DNA of 64,000 bases from Limivicinus sp963617275 (GTDB taxonomy: Bacteria > Bacillota > Clostridia > Oscillospirales > Oscillospiraceae): positions 1 to 64,000 of the forward strand of contig CAVENX010000049.1 in assembly GCA_963617275.1 (NCBI GenBank), read 5' to 3'. The notes under the pieces are model-generated. The model ran no database searches and was not told the origin of the DNA. It worked only from the letters and a program-made list of their open reading frames with translations. Positions 34,540 through 42,803 of this stretch are shown here, in pieces; within the stretch, counting starts at the first letter, position 1; each line of letters begins with the position of its first letter. The translations under genes and the position numbers were made by a program.

Positions 34540-34566
34540 TTTCGGATATCCAACTCCTTTATACAC

Positions 34567-34590
34567 GGCACATCACAGAATGTCTGTGCC
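34567..34590. promoter_or_regulatory. Leader hairpin of the CNNM operon
   Basis: GGCACA (34567-34572) pairs with TGTGCC (34585-34590); CACAGA/TCTGTG can form an alternative inner stem. It lies between the promoter and the start codon and could influence translation. Confidence 0.5.
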
Positions 34591-34605
34591 GCCGAATTAA
34601 ATTAC

Positions 34606-34634
34606 AATATAGCATATCCGGCGCACAGCGTCAA
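34606..34634 (-). promoter_or_regulatory. Promoter of the tandem CNNM genes
   Basis: On the minus strand, TTGACG (34629-34634), a 17-base spacer and TATATT (34606-34611). It makes the two CNNM genes a unit separate from the pseudo-ATPase gene upstream. Confidence 0.75.
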
Positions 34635-34692
34635 CATCAATATAATTAACAAATTTGAAATTACGATATCTTATACGACAGGGCGGCAAAAA

Positions 34693-34714
34693 GGGCCACC
34701 TGAGACGGTGACCC
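34693..34714 (-). terminator. Terminator of the P-type-ATPase-like gene
   Basis: GGGCCACC (34693-34700) pairs with GGTGACCC (34707-34714), followed on the minus strand by CCCTTTTTGCC. It ends the rlmB/pseudo-ATPase transcript before the CNNM promoter. Confidence 0.75.
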
Positions 34715-34795
34715 CTTGCAATAAGAGAAGTATCATATCAATTTCCCGCCGGGATCTTTTCCGGCAGGAGTATGCGGCAAATTGCCGCGCCATGC

Positions 34796-37057
34796 TCATT
34801 TCATAAAGTACGATATGAAGAAAACGGGTATTGCCGCAATGAGCATTATAAGGAGTATAAAGCCGAGGCTTATTGTAGATGTGAGCATTTTTATCAGCAC
34901 GATGATCATGCCGAGAAGCGCGCCTGCCGCCGTAACGATCAGGTTGACGCGTGTCGCCATATACATGCCTCGCCCCGTCTCCGCCATTGTGGTGAGCGGC
35001 ACAAGCCCCTCGCGGCAGACGACTGCGGCGATCTGGCTCTTTTCCTTTGCCTTGGCTTCGGTCATTTTGAATCTCTCCACATAGGGCGGAAAATCATAGC
35101 CGTCGGTCGCAATATCAAAAAGCTCCTTGAGCATATCGGGGGTTATGTTGAAATCGCGCATGGCAAATATGGGGTGCCTGTTGGAGCGCATAAGCTCTAT
35201 AAGCGCCTTGCGCACCTGCGGATTTGCATCGTATTTTAGGGAAAATATTCCGAAAAGCACCCCGTCTATCGCAAGAAGCACGGTTGTCTTGTCGATAAGG
35301 CGGAACGGAATTTTTATATTCATAAGGCGCATAAGCTCCGCGCTGCCGCAGAGCACCGTGCTGCCTTCGATAAGTCCCTTGAAGCCTCCGCCGGAAAGCG
35401 CTTCAAACCCGTCGATTTTGAGCGCGGGGCAGTTGTTCTGCTCCATCTCGTCGGCAAAGGCCTTGGACATGGAGCAGCCCGAGGCAAGCACAAGAGAACC
35501 GGCATAGGATATGACCTTCTGCGCGTCCTCGTCGGCGAATATGCGTATGGACTCTATCTTAACGCTGCTTGCGGGGAAAATATCCCTGTCGGTAATAATA
35601 AGGTTGTTGCTCTGCCCCACGTCGCACAGTCCCGACCAGCCGGCTATCGCCGTGCCGGAGGTAAACATCTTCATCGTGCCGAGGAAAAAAGGCAGAATAA
35701 AGCATAAAAGTGCGCAGAATGGGACTCCGGGGCAAAGAATCGCGGAGAATATGTATACGAAATCGGAAGCGTTGTTCGTTATGACCGAAACCGCCAGAGC
35801 CATCACAAGCGCTATAAGCAGGATGAACGGCGACAGCTTTTCAAACAGCGTCTCATCCGGGGCGGCTTCCTCACAGCGGCGCACAAAGCCTGTGGATGTG
35901 CCGGAGGTTTTCAGGAGCGTGATTTCCTTTCCGGCGAGGTCGTTTTTCCCGACGACGGCATAGATACGCTTGGCTATCGCCGGAACGCGCATCGCCTTGC
36001 GGAAGCTTCTGACCGTGAGGTAGGTAGAAAGCATCACGCCGATAAGCGACAGTGATGAGAGCGCGCACAGCGGCGGATGGCTGACGCCTGTATTTGAGGA
36101 GGCAACAAGCGCGGCGTCTACAGACGTCAGGATGCAGGATATCACGGCAAGCGAGTCCGCGCCGGGGCGCAGACGCACGATTTTGAGAAGGCCGTTCGTC
36201 ACAACATCAAGCCCCAGAAGCATGACTGCAAGCTGGGCGGTGAGAGACATCGCCGCGTTGACAGGCAGGCATCTCAGCATCCCCGGCAGCGGCAGGCCAA
36301 GCGAGATATAGAACATTATTGCCAGAAGCCCCAGACTTATGAGAAGACGCAGCCTTGCGGACTGAACAAACGAACCGTAGTATTTTGAAGCGTTTTTGAC
36401 GCTGACCTCGGCGCCCAGTTCCTCGTCGTCATCGCGCATCGTCGCGGCAACGTCACTGCGGCCGAATCCGCGCAGCTTGAAATGTACAGCGGCAAAAAGC
36501 GAGGCAAGATACTCCGTAAAGCTGGGTGGGAAATAGCCCTGCGCCTTTTCCTCGGAGGCGGTAACTTCACTGTCGAAGCCGTCGTCCTGATCGTCGGCGA
36601 TATTGCGGAATTTCGAGGCAAATTCTTCCTCGTCCATCTCGTTCGACTCATACCCCGGCTGATAGGACGGGCCTTTTTTCTTCTTTTTTTTCTTTTTCTT
36701 TCTTTCCGGTCTTTCAGAATATTCCGTTCCGGCAGGATATTCCGCCTCAACGGTATATGCATCGCCGCGCTTAGGACGTTTTTTCTTCACAGTCTCCGTC
36801 GGCTGATAGTCCTCATCAGCGCTCACATCGAGTCCGCCGTAATCCTTAGGAGCACCATCGTCCTTCGCCCTGCCGCCGATATTGAAGCGGCTGTCAAACA
36901 GTGAATCGTCCTCCCTGTGTCTTGACGGTGAGGACACCGCATCCTCATACTGCTCGGCAGGATCTGAAAAGTCTTCATTAATGCCAAATTCGGAGAGTAT
37001 ATCGTCAATGGACATATCATCATAACCGTATTCAGTTTTAGTTGTGTTTCTGCCCAT
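34796..37057 (-). CDS. P-type-ATPase-like membrane protein without catalytic motifs
   Basis: 753 residues. The N-terminal 175 are acidic and disordered, with a run of ten lysines (about 120-128). Membrane segments follow at about 237-257, 272-290, 300-322, 330-350, 408-428 and 433-460, then a 225-residue cytoplasmic region and two last segments (706-750). The order is that of P1B-type pumps. The sixth segment has LCPGVPF where pumps have CPC. The phosphorylation motif DKTGT is replaced by DRDIF (Asp490), TGDN by MRDFN (about 633-637), and GDGxND is missing. The nucleotide-binding-like stretch GGGFKGLIEGSTVLCGSAEL (557-576) remains. It is probably not a pump but a sensor, scaffold or other pseudoenzyme (inference). 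Confidence 0.75.
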   Translation of the reverse strand: MGRNTTKTEYGYDDMSIDDILSEFGINEDFSDPAEQYEDAVSSPSRHREDDSLFDSRFNIGGRAKDDGAPKDYGGLDVSADEDYQPTETVKKKRPKRGDAYTVEAEYPAGTEYSERPERKKKKKKKKKGPSYQPGYESNEMDEEEFASKFRNIADDQDDGFDSEVTASEEKAQGYFPPSFTEYLASLFAAVHFKLRGFGRSDVAATMRDDDEELGAEVSVKNASKYYGSFVQSARLRLLISLGLLAIMFYISLGLPLPGMLRCLPVNAAMSLTAQLAVMLLGLDVVTNGLLKIVRLRPGADSLAVISCILTSVDAALVASSNTGVSHPPLCALSSLSLIGVMLSTYLTVRSFRKAMRVPAIAKRIYAVVGKNDLAGKEITLLKTSGTSTGFVRRCEEAAPDETLFEKLSPFILLIALVMALAVSVITNNASDFVYIFSAILCPGVPFCALLCFILPFFLGTMKMFTSGTAIAGWSGLCDVGQSNNLIITDRDIFPASSVKIESIRIFADEDAQKVISYAGSLVLASGCSMSKAFADEMEQNNCPALKIDGFEALSGGGFKGLIEGSTVLCGSAELMRLMNIKIPFRLIDKTTVLLAIDGVLFGIFSLKYDANPQVRKALIELMRSNRHPIFAMRDFNITPDMLKELFDIATDGYDFPPYVERFKMTEAKAKEKSQIAAVVCREGLVPLTTMAETGRGMYMATRVNLIVTAAGALLGMIIVLIKMLTSTISLGFILLIMLIAAIPVFFISYFMK

Positions 37058-37140
37058 ATAACTATCCTGTGTTTATTCTGAATGTTTTTCGGCGCAAAAC
37101 CGCCGTCAGGCTGTCAAAAACCGCGCTTCTCCGCCGTCCC

Positions 37141-37893
37141 TTACCTGCTGCGCTGTCTCAGCACCTCATACATGGTTATCGCGGCAGCGTTGGAGGCGTT
37201 GAGTGAGCCTACCTTGCCGTGCATCGGGAGACTAATTATAAAGTCGCAGCTTTCTCTCACAAGTCTGCCCATACCGTCTCCCTCGGAGCCGATGACAAGA
37301 GCAAGCGCGCCCGTGAGCTCGGTTTCCCAGAGGCGGTTATCGCCGTCGGCCGCTGTGCCATATACCCATACGCCGCGTTTTTTCAGCTCCTCTATCGCTG
37401 CCGGAAGGTTTGGTACCCTTGCGACCAACATATGCTCAAGAGCACCGGCTGACGACTTGTCCACGATAGCGGTCATGCCTGCGCTGCGCCGCTTGGGGAT
37501 AATCACCCCGTGCGCGCCCGCACACTCGGCGGAACGTATGATAGCCCCCAGATTATGCGGATCGCTTATCTCATCGCAGACTATAATGAAAGGCGGTTCG
37601 CCGCTGTCCTGCGCGTTTTTAAAAATGTCGTCGATCGTGCAGTATTCCCGCACGGCCGCAAGCGCGACAACGCCCTGATGCGCGTGGGTCTGGCTCATAA
37701 AGTCCAGCTTGCGCCTGTCCGCCTCGACGACAACTATATTCTTTTCTCTGGCCTTTGACGCGATATGCCCGAGCGTCTTATCGACGTCGCCGCGCGCAAT
37801 GTATATTTTATCTATGGCGCGCCCCGCTCTGAGCGCTTCTATAACGGCATTTCTGCCCTCTATGATCTCGTTTTTCAGCTCTTTTTCGTCCAT
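37141..37893 (-). CDS. rlmB: 23S rRNA 2'-O-ribose methyltransferase RlmB-like (TrmH/SpoU family)
   Basis: About 250 residues. A small N-terminal substrate-binding domain (1-75, beginning MDEKELKNEIIEGRNAVIEA) precedes the knotted SPOUT domain with motif 1 DPHNLGAIIRSAECAG (about residue 112), motif 2 ALVIGSEGDGMGRLV and motif 3 ISLPMHGKVGSLNASNAAAI. RlmB methylates G2251 of 23S rRNA; TrmH-like paralogues are hard to exclude. The ATG at 37893 has GGAG six bases upstream. It precedes the pseudo-ATPase by 83 bases. Confidence 0.92.
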   Translation of the reverse strand: MDEKELKNEIIEGRNAVIEALRAGRAIDKIYIARGDVDKTLGHIASKAREKNIVVVEADRRKLDFMSQTHAHQGVVALAAVREYCTIDDIFKNAQDSGEPPFIIVCDEISDPHNLGAIIRSAECAGAHGVIIPKRRSAGMTAIVDKSSAGALEHMLVARVPNLPAAIEELKKRGVWVYGTAADGDNRLWETELTGALALVIGSEGDGMGRLVRESCDFIISLPMHGKVGSLNASNAAAITMYEVLRQRSR

Positions 37894-37978
37894 TGTCGTC
37901 TCCGGAAACATAATTGTGTCTACATAATACCACAAAGTTATGTAAATTAAAAGCGGTTTTTTCAGTTTTGACGAAAAA

Positions 37979-38029
37979 ATTTGCAAAGGCGTGAATGAGG
38001 GCGGAATAAACGCAGGCGGCTTTGCAAAT
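37979..38029. repeat. 10-bp inverted repeat upstream of the rhomboid-like gene
   Basis: ATTTGCAAAG (37979-37988) and CTTTGCAAAT (38020-38029) are perfect complements 31 bases apart, in the divergent gap between rlmB and the rhomboid-like gene. They may be paired operator half-sites. Confidence 0.45.
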
Positions 38030-38136
38030 GTTTACAATTTTTTATGGACTTTGACCTTTAAAAAGGATAATATATCATTAAATAACAACCAGGGCTGCGC
38101 CGTGTAATGCCGCCGCCTGAGCGTCAGGAGAAAAAC

Positions 38137-38967
38137 ATGCGAAGAAACAATAATCCGTTTGACAGATTTTGCGTAAAGCATCCGAATTTCGGCATCCCGA
38201 ATCTGATGAAATACGTCTGCATTGCAAATGTGGTTTTCTGGCTTGTAGGCGCAGTCAACCCCGTGCTTTTCAGCTACCTCACTTTTAACCCCGCCGCCAT
38301 ACTGCGCGGACAGATATGGCGTCTCGTCACCTTTGCGCTTTATCCCCCGCAGACGGGATTTCTTGCATTTATTGCTATATACTTCTATTATCTTATAGGC
38401 AATGTACTTGAGCGCGAATGGGGTACCGTGCGCTTCAACGTATATTTCTTCACCGGCATCATACTGACGGTGCTGTACGGTATGCTTATGTATCTGCTGC
38501 TCGGACTTAATGTGAGCCTTACCGCACAGTATGTATATCTCAGTATGTTTTTCTCGTTCGCGGTGCTTTTCCCGGATATGCAGGTGCTGCTGTTCTTCAT
38601 AATCCCGATAAAGATGAAATATCTTGCGTGGGTCGATGCGGCTCTGTTCGTGCTGAGCCTCTTTACGACGTCTTTCCCCGCAAATCTTCTCCCGCTCGTG
38701 GCGATCCTGAATTTTCTCATATTCTGCGGGCGCGATCTTCTGGACAAGCTGCCGCGCAGGCCGGGCGCAAATACTATAAATTTCAGGCGCGAGTCGGCGC
38801 GGATACGCCGCGAACAGCAGGCAAATCTCTACCGCCACAAATGCGCCGTCTGCGGCAGAACTGACGCCGATTATCCGAATCTTGAATTCCGCTACTGCTC
38901 AAAATGTCAGGGCTATCACTGCTTCTGTCAGGATCACATCTATAATCACATACATTTTACGGAATGA
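38137..38967 (+). CDS. Rhomboid-like membrane protein lacking the catalytic serine, with C-terminal zinc ribbon
   Basis: 276 residues. Six membrane segments follow the rhomboid plan: GQIWRLVTFALYP (about 58-70) matches the WR motif, and IGNVLEREWGTVRF (87-100) the ExxxG loop. However, the GxSG serine motif and the catalytic His are absent; the equivalent loop reads LNVSLTAQYVYLS. The C-terminal 45 residues hold a metal-binding pattern: C236xxC239, C254xxC257, then H261, C262, C264, H267 and H271. It is comparable to derlins and iRhoms, which bind rather than cut clients (inference). The ATG at 38137 has AGGAG upstream. Confidence 0.8.
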   Translation: MRRNNNPFDRFCVKHPNFGIPNLMKYVCIANVVFWLVGAVNPVLFSYLTFNPAAILRGQIWRLVTFALYPPQTGFLAFIAIYFYYLIGNVLEREWGTVRFNVYFFTGIILTVLYGMLMYLLLGLNVSLTAQYVYLSMFFSFAVLFPDMQVLLFFIIPIKMKYLAWVDAALFVLSLFTTSFPANLLPLVAILNFLIFCGRDLLDKLPRRPGANTINFRRESARIRREQQANLYRHKCAVCGRTDADYPNLEFRYCSKCQGYHCFCQDHIYNHIHFTE

Positions 38968-38992
38968 TGCCGTCGTATACCGTCAAAAATGC

Positions 38993-39039
38993 ACTGCGCC
39001 CTGTGTCCGGCTGTCGGATGCCGCGGCACAAGGCGCAGT
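38993..39039. terminator. Bidirectional terminator between convergent genes
   Basis: ACTGCGCCCTGTG (38993-39005) pairs with CACAAGGCGCAGT (39027-39039), with one mismatch; the loop of about 20 bases contains a further short GC-rich stem. Confidence 0.7.
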
Positions 39040-39066
39040 CTTTATATGTTTTTCGTGAAAAACGGC

Positions 39067-39576
39067 TTATTCCGCCTTTTCCTCACCTATAAGTATCTCG
39101 CTTATATCCGCGTCGTCCGCGAAAAAGCTTACGCTTTCGCCGTCGTGGGTAAGCTTGTAGCTTTCGGCGTCTGCGGTCTTTTCAAGCAGATCGGAGAGCA
39201 TGAATTCGGACGCCGCGCCATTGGTGACGAAAACTATTTTTTCGACGCCCTGCTTGGCAAGAATGTCAAGTGTGCTGACTTTATTGGTGAAGCTTGCAAA
39301 GTCGCGTTCAGCGGTAACGGTCATCACACCGTCCGCCGTCTCAAGCTCATGAACGACATATTTATCGTTTTCATCGGCAACACGGGAGAGAACAAGCGGC
39401 ACCGCGATACTGCCTGGGTCAACGGGCAGCTCAGCCGGCGGGGTAGTCGGTTTGGCGGGCGGAGGGGTGGTCGATTTTTCGGCATCGTTTCCCACAGCAT
39501 ATGCGGCGGCTGAGGCAAAAACGCAGAACGCAAGCGTCAGCACAAGAATAATGCAGATAATGTTTTTGCTTTTCAT
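39067..39576 (-). CDS. Small secreted protein of unknown function
   Basis: 169 residues: a signal peptide (about 1-27, ending AAAYA), a Thr/Pro-rich linker (about 33-50) and a soluble domain of about 115 residues ending DISEILIGEEKAE. I do not recognise the domain. The ATG at 39576 is chosen for AAAGGAAAG upstream and for giving a clean signal peptide. A TATAAT (39630-39635) lies upstream, with no clear -35; the end of repeat element B reaches to within 30 bases of it. Confidence 0.75.
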   Translation of the reverse strand: MKSKNIICIILVLTLAFCVFASAAAYAVGNDAEKSTTPPPAKPTTPPAELPVDPGSIAVPLVLSRVADENDKYVVHELETADGVMTVTAERDFASFTNKVSTLDILAKQGVEKIVFVTNGAASEFMLSDLLEKTADAESYKLTHDGESVSFFADDADISEILIGEEKAE

Positions 39577-39657
39577 TTCAACTTTCCTTTCTTTTCCGAA
39601 CAAAATCCTCAGATATACATGACGGTGATATTATATGATAAATTCAATTGATTATTG

Positions 39658-39853
39658 AGACTGTCAAAAAAGCCTCGCAGAGTTTTTTGCCCGCAGGCAA
39701 AAAATAGTTTTGATTGTTTTCTCCGGCGGCGTGTACGTCGGAGAAAACACTTCTCACGTAGCGAGTGTCGAATTGTTCGCCTGCGGCGAACAACCGAGGC
39801 ACAGAGCGCAGTGCAGCCTTTTTGTCAAAGAAGCTTGCTTCTTTGACAAGCTG
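39658..39853 (-). repeat. Multi-hairpin repeat element, full copy B (inverted)
   Basis: The reverse complement of this 196-bp block matches copy A (31743-31936) along its whole length with only a few substitutions or small gaps. In the minus direction it begins CAGCTTGTCAAAGAAG and ends TTTTTTGACAGTCT. All the hairpins of copy A are kept: where one arm changes the stem mostly remains. It directly follows, on the minus strand, the terminator of the gene at 39901 (39859-39888). The gap 39577-39900 holds this element, that terminator and the upstream region of the secreted protein gene. Confidence 0.85.
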
Positions 39854-39858
39854 AATAA

Positions 39859-39888
39859 AATCCGGCAGAACGCAGATTCTGCCGGATT
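39859..39888 (-). terminator. Terminator of the 77-residue protein gene
   Basis: AATCCGGCAGAA (39859-39870) pairs perfectly with TTCTGCCGGATT (39877-39888). On the minus strand it is followed by TTTTATT and then at once by CAGCTTG, the end of repeat element B. Confidence 0.85.
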
Positions 39889-39900
39889 ACAGGTTTGTTT

Positions 39901-40134
39901 TTACTTTTTAAGGCTCTTGATGGCGTCGCCGACAACGATCTTCGCATATCCCGCAAAATCGCCCACCGTTCTGCCGACTTCCTTGAGCTTATCGGTCTCG
40001 GGGCTGTCAATAATATCGTTGACAACGCGCTTCACATCGCCGAGGTCGATCTTCGATGCAGCAGTGGTAGCCTTGGTGACGAGGACGCCCATATCAAGTC
40101 CCTTGATTTCTTCCTTGATGCTGTTTATATCCAT
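39901..40134 (-). CDS. Small soluble protein of unknown function
   Basis: 77 residues, mostly helical by composition, beginning MDINSIKEEIKGLDMGVLVT and ending with basic residues. There is no signal peptide, membrane segment or known motif. A GGGAGG ribosome site lies upstream and a perfect terminator downstream, so it is a genuine single-gene unit. Function unknown. Confidence 0.65.
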   Translation of the reverse strand: MDINSIKEEIKGLDMGVLVTKATTAASKIDLGDVKRVVNDIIDSPETDKLKEVGRTVGDFAGYAKIVVGDAIKSLKK

Positions 40135-40241
40135 TATGCTTGCCTCCCATAAATATTTTTTGTTTTAATATATCATAACTTTATCAAAAAGACAATATCG
40201 AAGCCATGATAAAAAATGACATTTTACAAAATGTTTTGCAT

Positions 40242-40270
40242 TTGCACATCAGGCCGCCATCTGTTATAAT
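40242..40270 (+). promoter_or_regulatory. Promoter of MATE gene 1
   Basis: TTGCAC (40242-40247), a 17-base spacer and TATAAT (40265-40270). Confidence 0.75.
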
Positions 40271-40305
40271 AAACCAAAAAAATCAGAAAGAAAGCGGCGT
40301 AATAC

Positions 40306-41727
40306 GTGAATACGGCAGATGAGAAATTTCATAGAATGACGGAGGAGCCTCTGAGCAGGCTCATATGGGAGCTGGCCGTTCCCACGGTAATAACGATGCT
40401 GGTGACCGCCGCCTATAACATGGCGGACACCTTTTTCGTCGGGCGCATTGGCACGGAAGCGACGGCAGGCGTGGGTCTTATCCTTCCTATTATGACCATT
40501 ATACAGGCAATAGGCTTCTTTTTCGGACAAGGCTCCGGCAACTTCATCTCGCGCGCTCTCGGTGCACGCGACCTTTCGCATGCCGAAAGAATGGCCGCGA
40601 CCGGCGGAATATGCGCGGCTCTTTTCGGGCTTGTGCTTCTTGCGGCAGGCATCGTTTTCCGCGGCGGGCTGCTCGCCCTGCTCGGTGCGCGGGATGGGCT
40701 TGTGGACGCCGCCACGATCGGCTATGCAAGCGATTATCTCACGTTCATTCTCTGCGGCGCACCGTTCATGTGCCTGTCCTGCGTTCTGAACAACCAGCTG
40801 CGCTTTCAGGGCAACGCCGTTTTTGCAATGATAGGGCTTGTGTCTGGTGCAGTGCTCAACTGTGTGCTCGACCCGATTTTCATCTTTATCTTTGACCTTG
40901 AGGTCAGTGGCGCGGCGCTGGCGACGATGTTCAGTCAGATCATCAGCTGTGCGCTTCTCTATATAGGCACCCTGCGCAGTGACAGCCTGAAGCTCAGGCT
41001 CAGAAATTTTACTCCCTCCGCATATTATCTTAAAAACATATGCATCGGCGGCCTTCCCTCCCTCTGCCGGCAGGCGCTTGCAAGCCTTGCAACGCTCTGC
41101 CTCAACTCGGCGGCCGCTTCATCCGTTCCGCCGGAGCTTGCTGAGGAGGCCATTGCGGCGTTTTCCATAGTGAACAAGATCGTTCTGCTGGTCTTCTCCG
41201 CCGTTATCGGCTTCGGCCAGGGCTTCCAGCCGATCTGCGGCTTTAATTACGGCGCGAAGAAATACGACAGGGTCTGGAACGGCTATACGTACTGCATTAA
41301 ATACGGGTCAATATTCCTCCTGTTCATGGGTGTGTTAGGCTTTGCCCTCGCGCCGCAGCTTATCACGCTGTTCCGGGACGATGCCGAAGTTATCGCTTTC
41401 GGCACAAGGGCGCTGCGGATGCAGTGCATCACCTTCCCGCTCACGGCCGTGATAACGCTTACCAATATGATGTATCAGAGTATGGGACGTATGCTCGGGG
41501 CGACCGTGCTGTCCGCCGCCAGGCAGGGGCTTATGTTTATCCCCGCCGTCATGATACTGCCCAGACTTTTCAGCGAAAGCATACAGGGCGTTTACCTCGC
41601 TCAGGCCGCCGCGGATACGTTTGCCTTCATCATTGCGCTGCCCATGGCAGCAAAGGTGTACAGAGAGTTCGCATCGACCGGTTTCGGCAGAAAAATAACC
41701 GGCTGCGAATGGCATAGCAACGCATAA
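40306..41727 (+). CDS. MATE family multidrug efflux transporter 1
   Basis: 473 residues with twelve membrane segments in two bundles. Early family motif VPTVITMLVTAAYNMADTFFVG and the later GFGQGFQPICGFNYGAKKYD at the start of the second half are clear. MATE proteins export cationic drugs or metabolites with Na+ or H+. The start used is a GTG at 40306 with weak upstream pairing; an ATG at 40336 is an alternative. It is the only gene of its transcript. Confidence 0.93.
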   Translation: MNTADEKFHRMTEEPLSRLIWELAVPTVITMLVTAAYNMADTFFVGRIGTEATAGVGLILPIMTIIQAIGFFFGQGSGNFISRALGARDLSHAERMAATGGICAALFGLVLLAAGIVFRGGLLALLGARDGLVDAATIGYASDYLTFILCGAPFMCLSCVLNNQLRFQGNAVFAMIGLVSGAVLNCVLDPIFIFIFDLEVSGAALATMFSQIISCALLYIGTLRSDSLKLRLRNFTPSAYYLKNICIGGLPSLCRQALASLATLCLNSAAASSVPPELAEEAIAAFSIVNKIVLLVFSAVIGFGQGFQPICGFNYGAKKYDRVWNGYTYCIKYGSIFLLFMGVLGFALAPQLITLFRDDAEVIAFGTRALRMQCITFPLTAVITLTNMMYQSMGRMLGATVLSAARQGLMFIPAVMILPRLFSESIQGVYLAQAAADTFAFIIALPMAAKVYREFASTGFGRKITGCEWHSNA

Positions 41728-41735
41728 AATTGTTG

Positions 41736-41765
41736 TAGACATCCGGTTTTCGGCAGTGATATAAT
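41736..41765 (+). promoter_or_regulatory. Promoter of the Cys-rich secreted protein gene
   Basis: TAGACA (41736-41741), an 18-base spacer and TATAAT (41760-41765) with an extended TGA. An AAGGAGG ribosome site follows, before the ATG at 41798. Confidence 0.65.
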
Positions 41766-41797
41766 AAATACAGTTTTTTACAAGGAGGACGGTATCA

Positions 41798-42640
41798 ATG
41801 AAAAAGCTTACCGCCGTTTTATTCGCAATTGTCATGATTTTTTCTCTTGCGGTTCCCGCGTTTGCCGACTCGACCGAAAGTGTGCACCATTATACGATGA
41901 AAATAAGCGGTGCATCCAAAGAGGTCTATGAAGGGCAGGAAAAAACAAATGTCACCGTTGCCGGTTATATAAACGCCCAGCTCTATAAGCTGCTGGATAC
42001 CGACATGATGGACAGAAGCCTTTTCGACACCATGACGGTGGAGTTTGATTATTCAGACAGAAGCTATACCGCGGTAAAAGAAACGCTGATAGGCAAAAAC
42101 GGCTTTACATATGTAAGCAGCACCCCCTCTGCCGTTTTCATTGATTCCCCCACCAGATATCACGCCTCCGGCCTTGGTGAATCGGTCATAACAGTAACGG
42201 ATCATACCGGCGCTGCGCTCGATGAGTTCACCGTAACGGTAGGCGGCGGAGAGAAGACACGCGTACTCAACGCATACTGCTCCAAGTGCGGCAATGACAT
42301 GGGCACCGTGCCTCATCTTATGGTCTGCGGTCATTTCAGCTGTCAGGACGGCGCCGAAGGACACGGCTACGGTAAGTGCGGTATTGCCGGACACTTCAAT
42401 TGCGACGGCAAGGATCACGGCACCTGTACAAACTGCCTTGGCCCGCTCTGCGTGGGCGAGCACGGCGAGGGTATATGCCAGCACGTGCATAATTGGGCGA
42501 TCGCATGGGGCTGGGGCGTTATCGGCAGTGATTGGACGCAGTATCCGTACTACTACTGCACCACCTGCGGCGCAACCTCGTGGGCAGCTCCCGTGTGGAA
42601 TTATTGGTATCCCTGCCCGTGGCCTTGGTATTACGGCTGA
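41798..42640 (+). CDS. Secreted Cys/His-rich protein with aromatic tail, function unknown
   Basis: 280 residues. A signal peptide (1-23, ending AFA) leads into a domain of about 130 residues with beta-strand character. From about residue 150 come repeated Cys/His modules: YCSKCGND, VCGHFSCQDGAEGHG, KCGIAGHFNCDGKDHG, then CTNCLGPLC and CQHVH. The two GHF-x-C-x-DG units are clear repeats. The last 60 residues are extremely rich in Trp and Tyr with a final CTTCG pair. The clusters could bind zinc or be disulphide bonded outside the cell. I do not recognise the family. Confidence 0.75.
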   Translation: MKKLTAVLFAIVMIFSLAVPAFADSTESVHHYTMKISGASKEVYEGQEKTNVTVAGYINAQLYKLLDTDMMDRSLFDTMTVEFDYSDRSYTAVKETLIGKNGFTYVSSTPSAVFIDSPTRYHASGLGESVITVTDHTGAALDEFTVTVGGGEKTRVLNAYCSKCGNDMGTVPHLMVCGHFSCQDGAEGHGYGKCGIAGHFNCDGKDHGTCTNCLGPLCVGEHGEGICQHVHNWAIAWGWGVIGSDWTQYPYYYCTTCGATSWAAPVWNYWYPCPWPWYYG

Positions 42641-42656
42641 TATTACGGGAATAATA

Positions 42657-42729
42657 ACCGGCAGGACCAGCTTGTCAAAAAACTCTGCGAGGCTTTTTTC
42701 GACAGTCTCAGGACTCTTGTCCTGCCGGT
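42657..42729 (+). terminator. Terminator hairpin interrupted by repeat element C
   Basis: ACCGGCAGGAC (42657-42667) pairs perfectly with GTCCTGCCGGT (42719-42729). Without the intervening block 42668-42714 it would form an 11-bp stem with a TCTT loop right after the Cys-rich gene. Confidence 0.75.
42668..42708 (+). repeat. Repeat element C, internally deleted copy
   Basis: 41 bp that join the left end of the full element (CAGCTTGTCAAA) to its right end (AACTCTGCGAGGC, then GACAGTCT). The about 155 bp in between are missing. CAGGAC occurs immediately before (42662-42667) and immediately after (42709-42714), like a target duplication. A further CAGCTTGACGAAGAAG, 14 of 16 equal to the element's left end, follows the terminator at 42730-42745. 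Confidence 0.75.
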
Positions 42730-42803
42730 CAGCTTGACGAAGAAGTACGCCGCGGATCCTGGCAGGGCGCTTTTTGTCTACTTTACAATTCGGGATTTTC
42801 TTT

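Noticed and set aside
42662..42714. A target-site duplication rule for the repeat family
   Set aside because: CAGGAC flanks only copy C. Copies A, B and D have no equal direct repeats, so I make no general claim.
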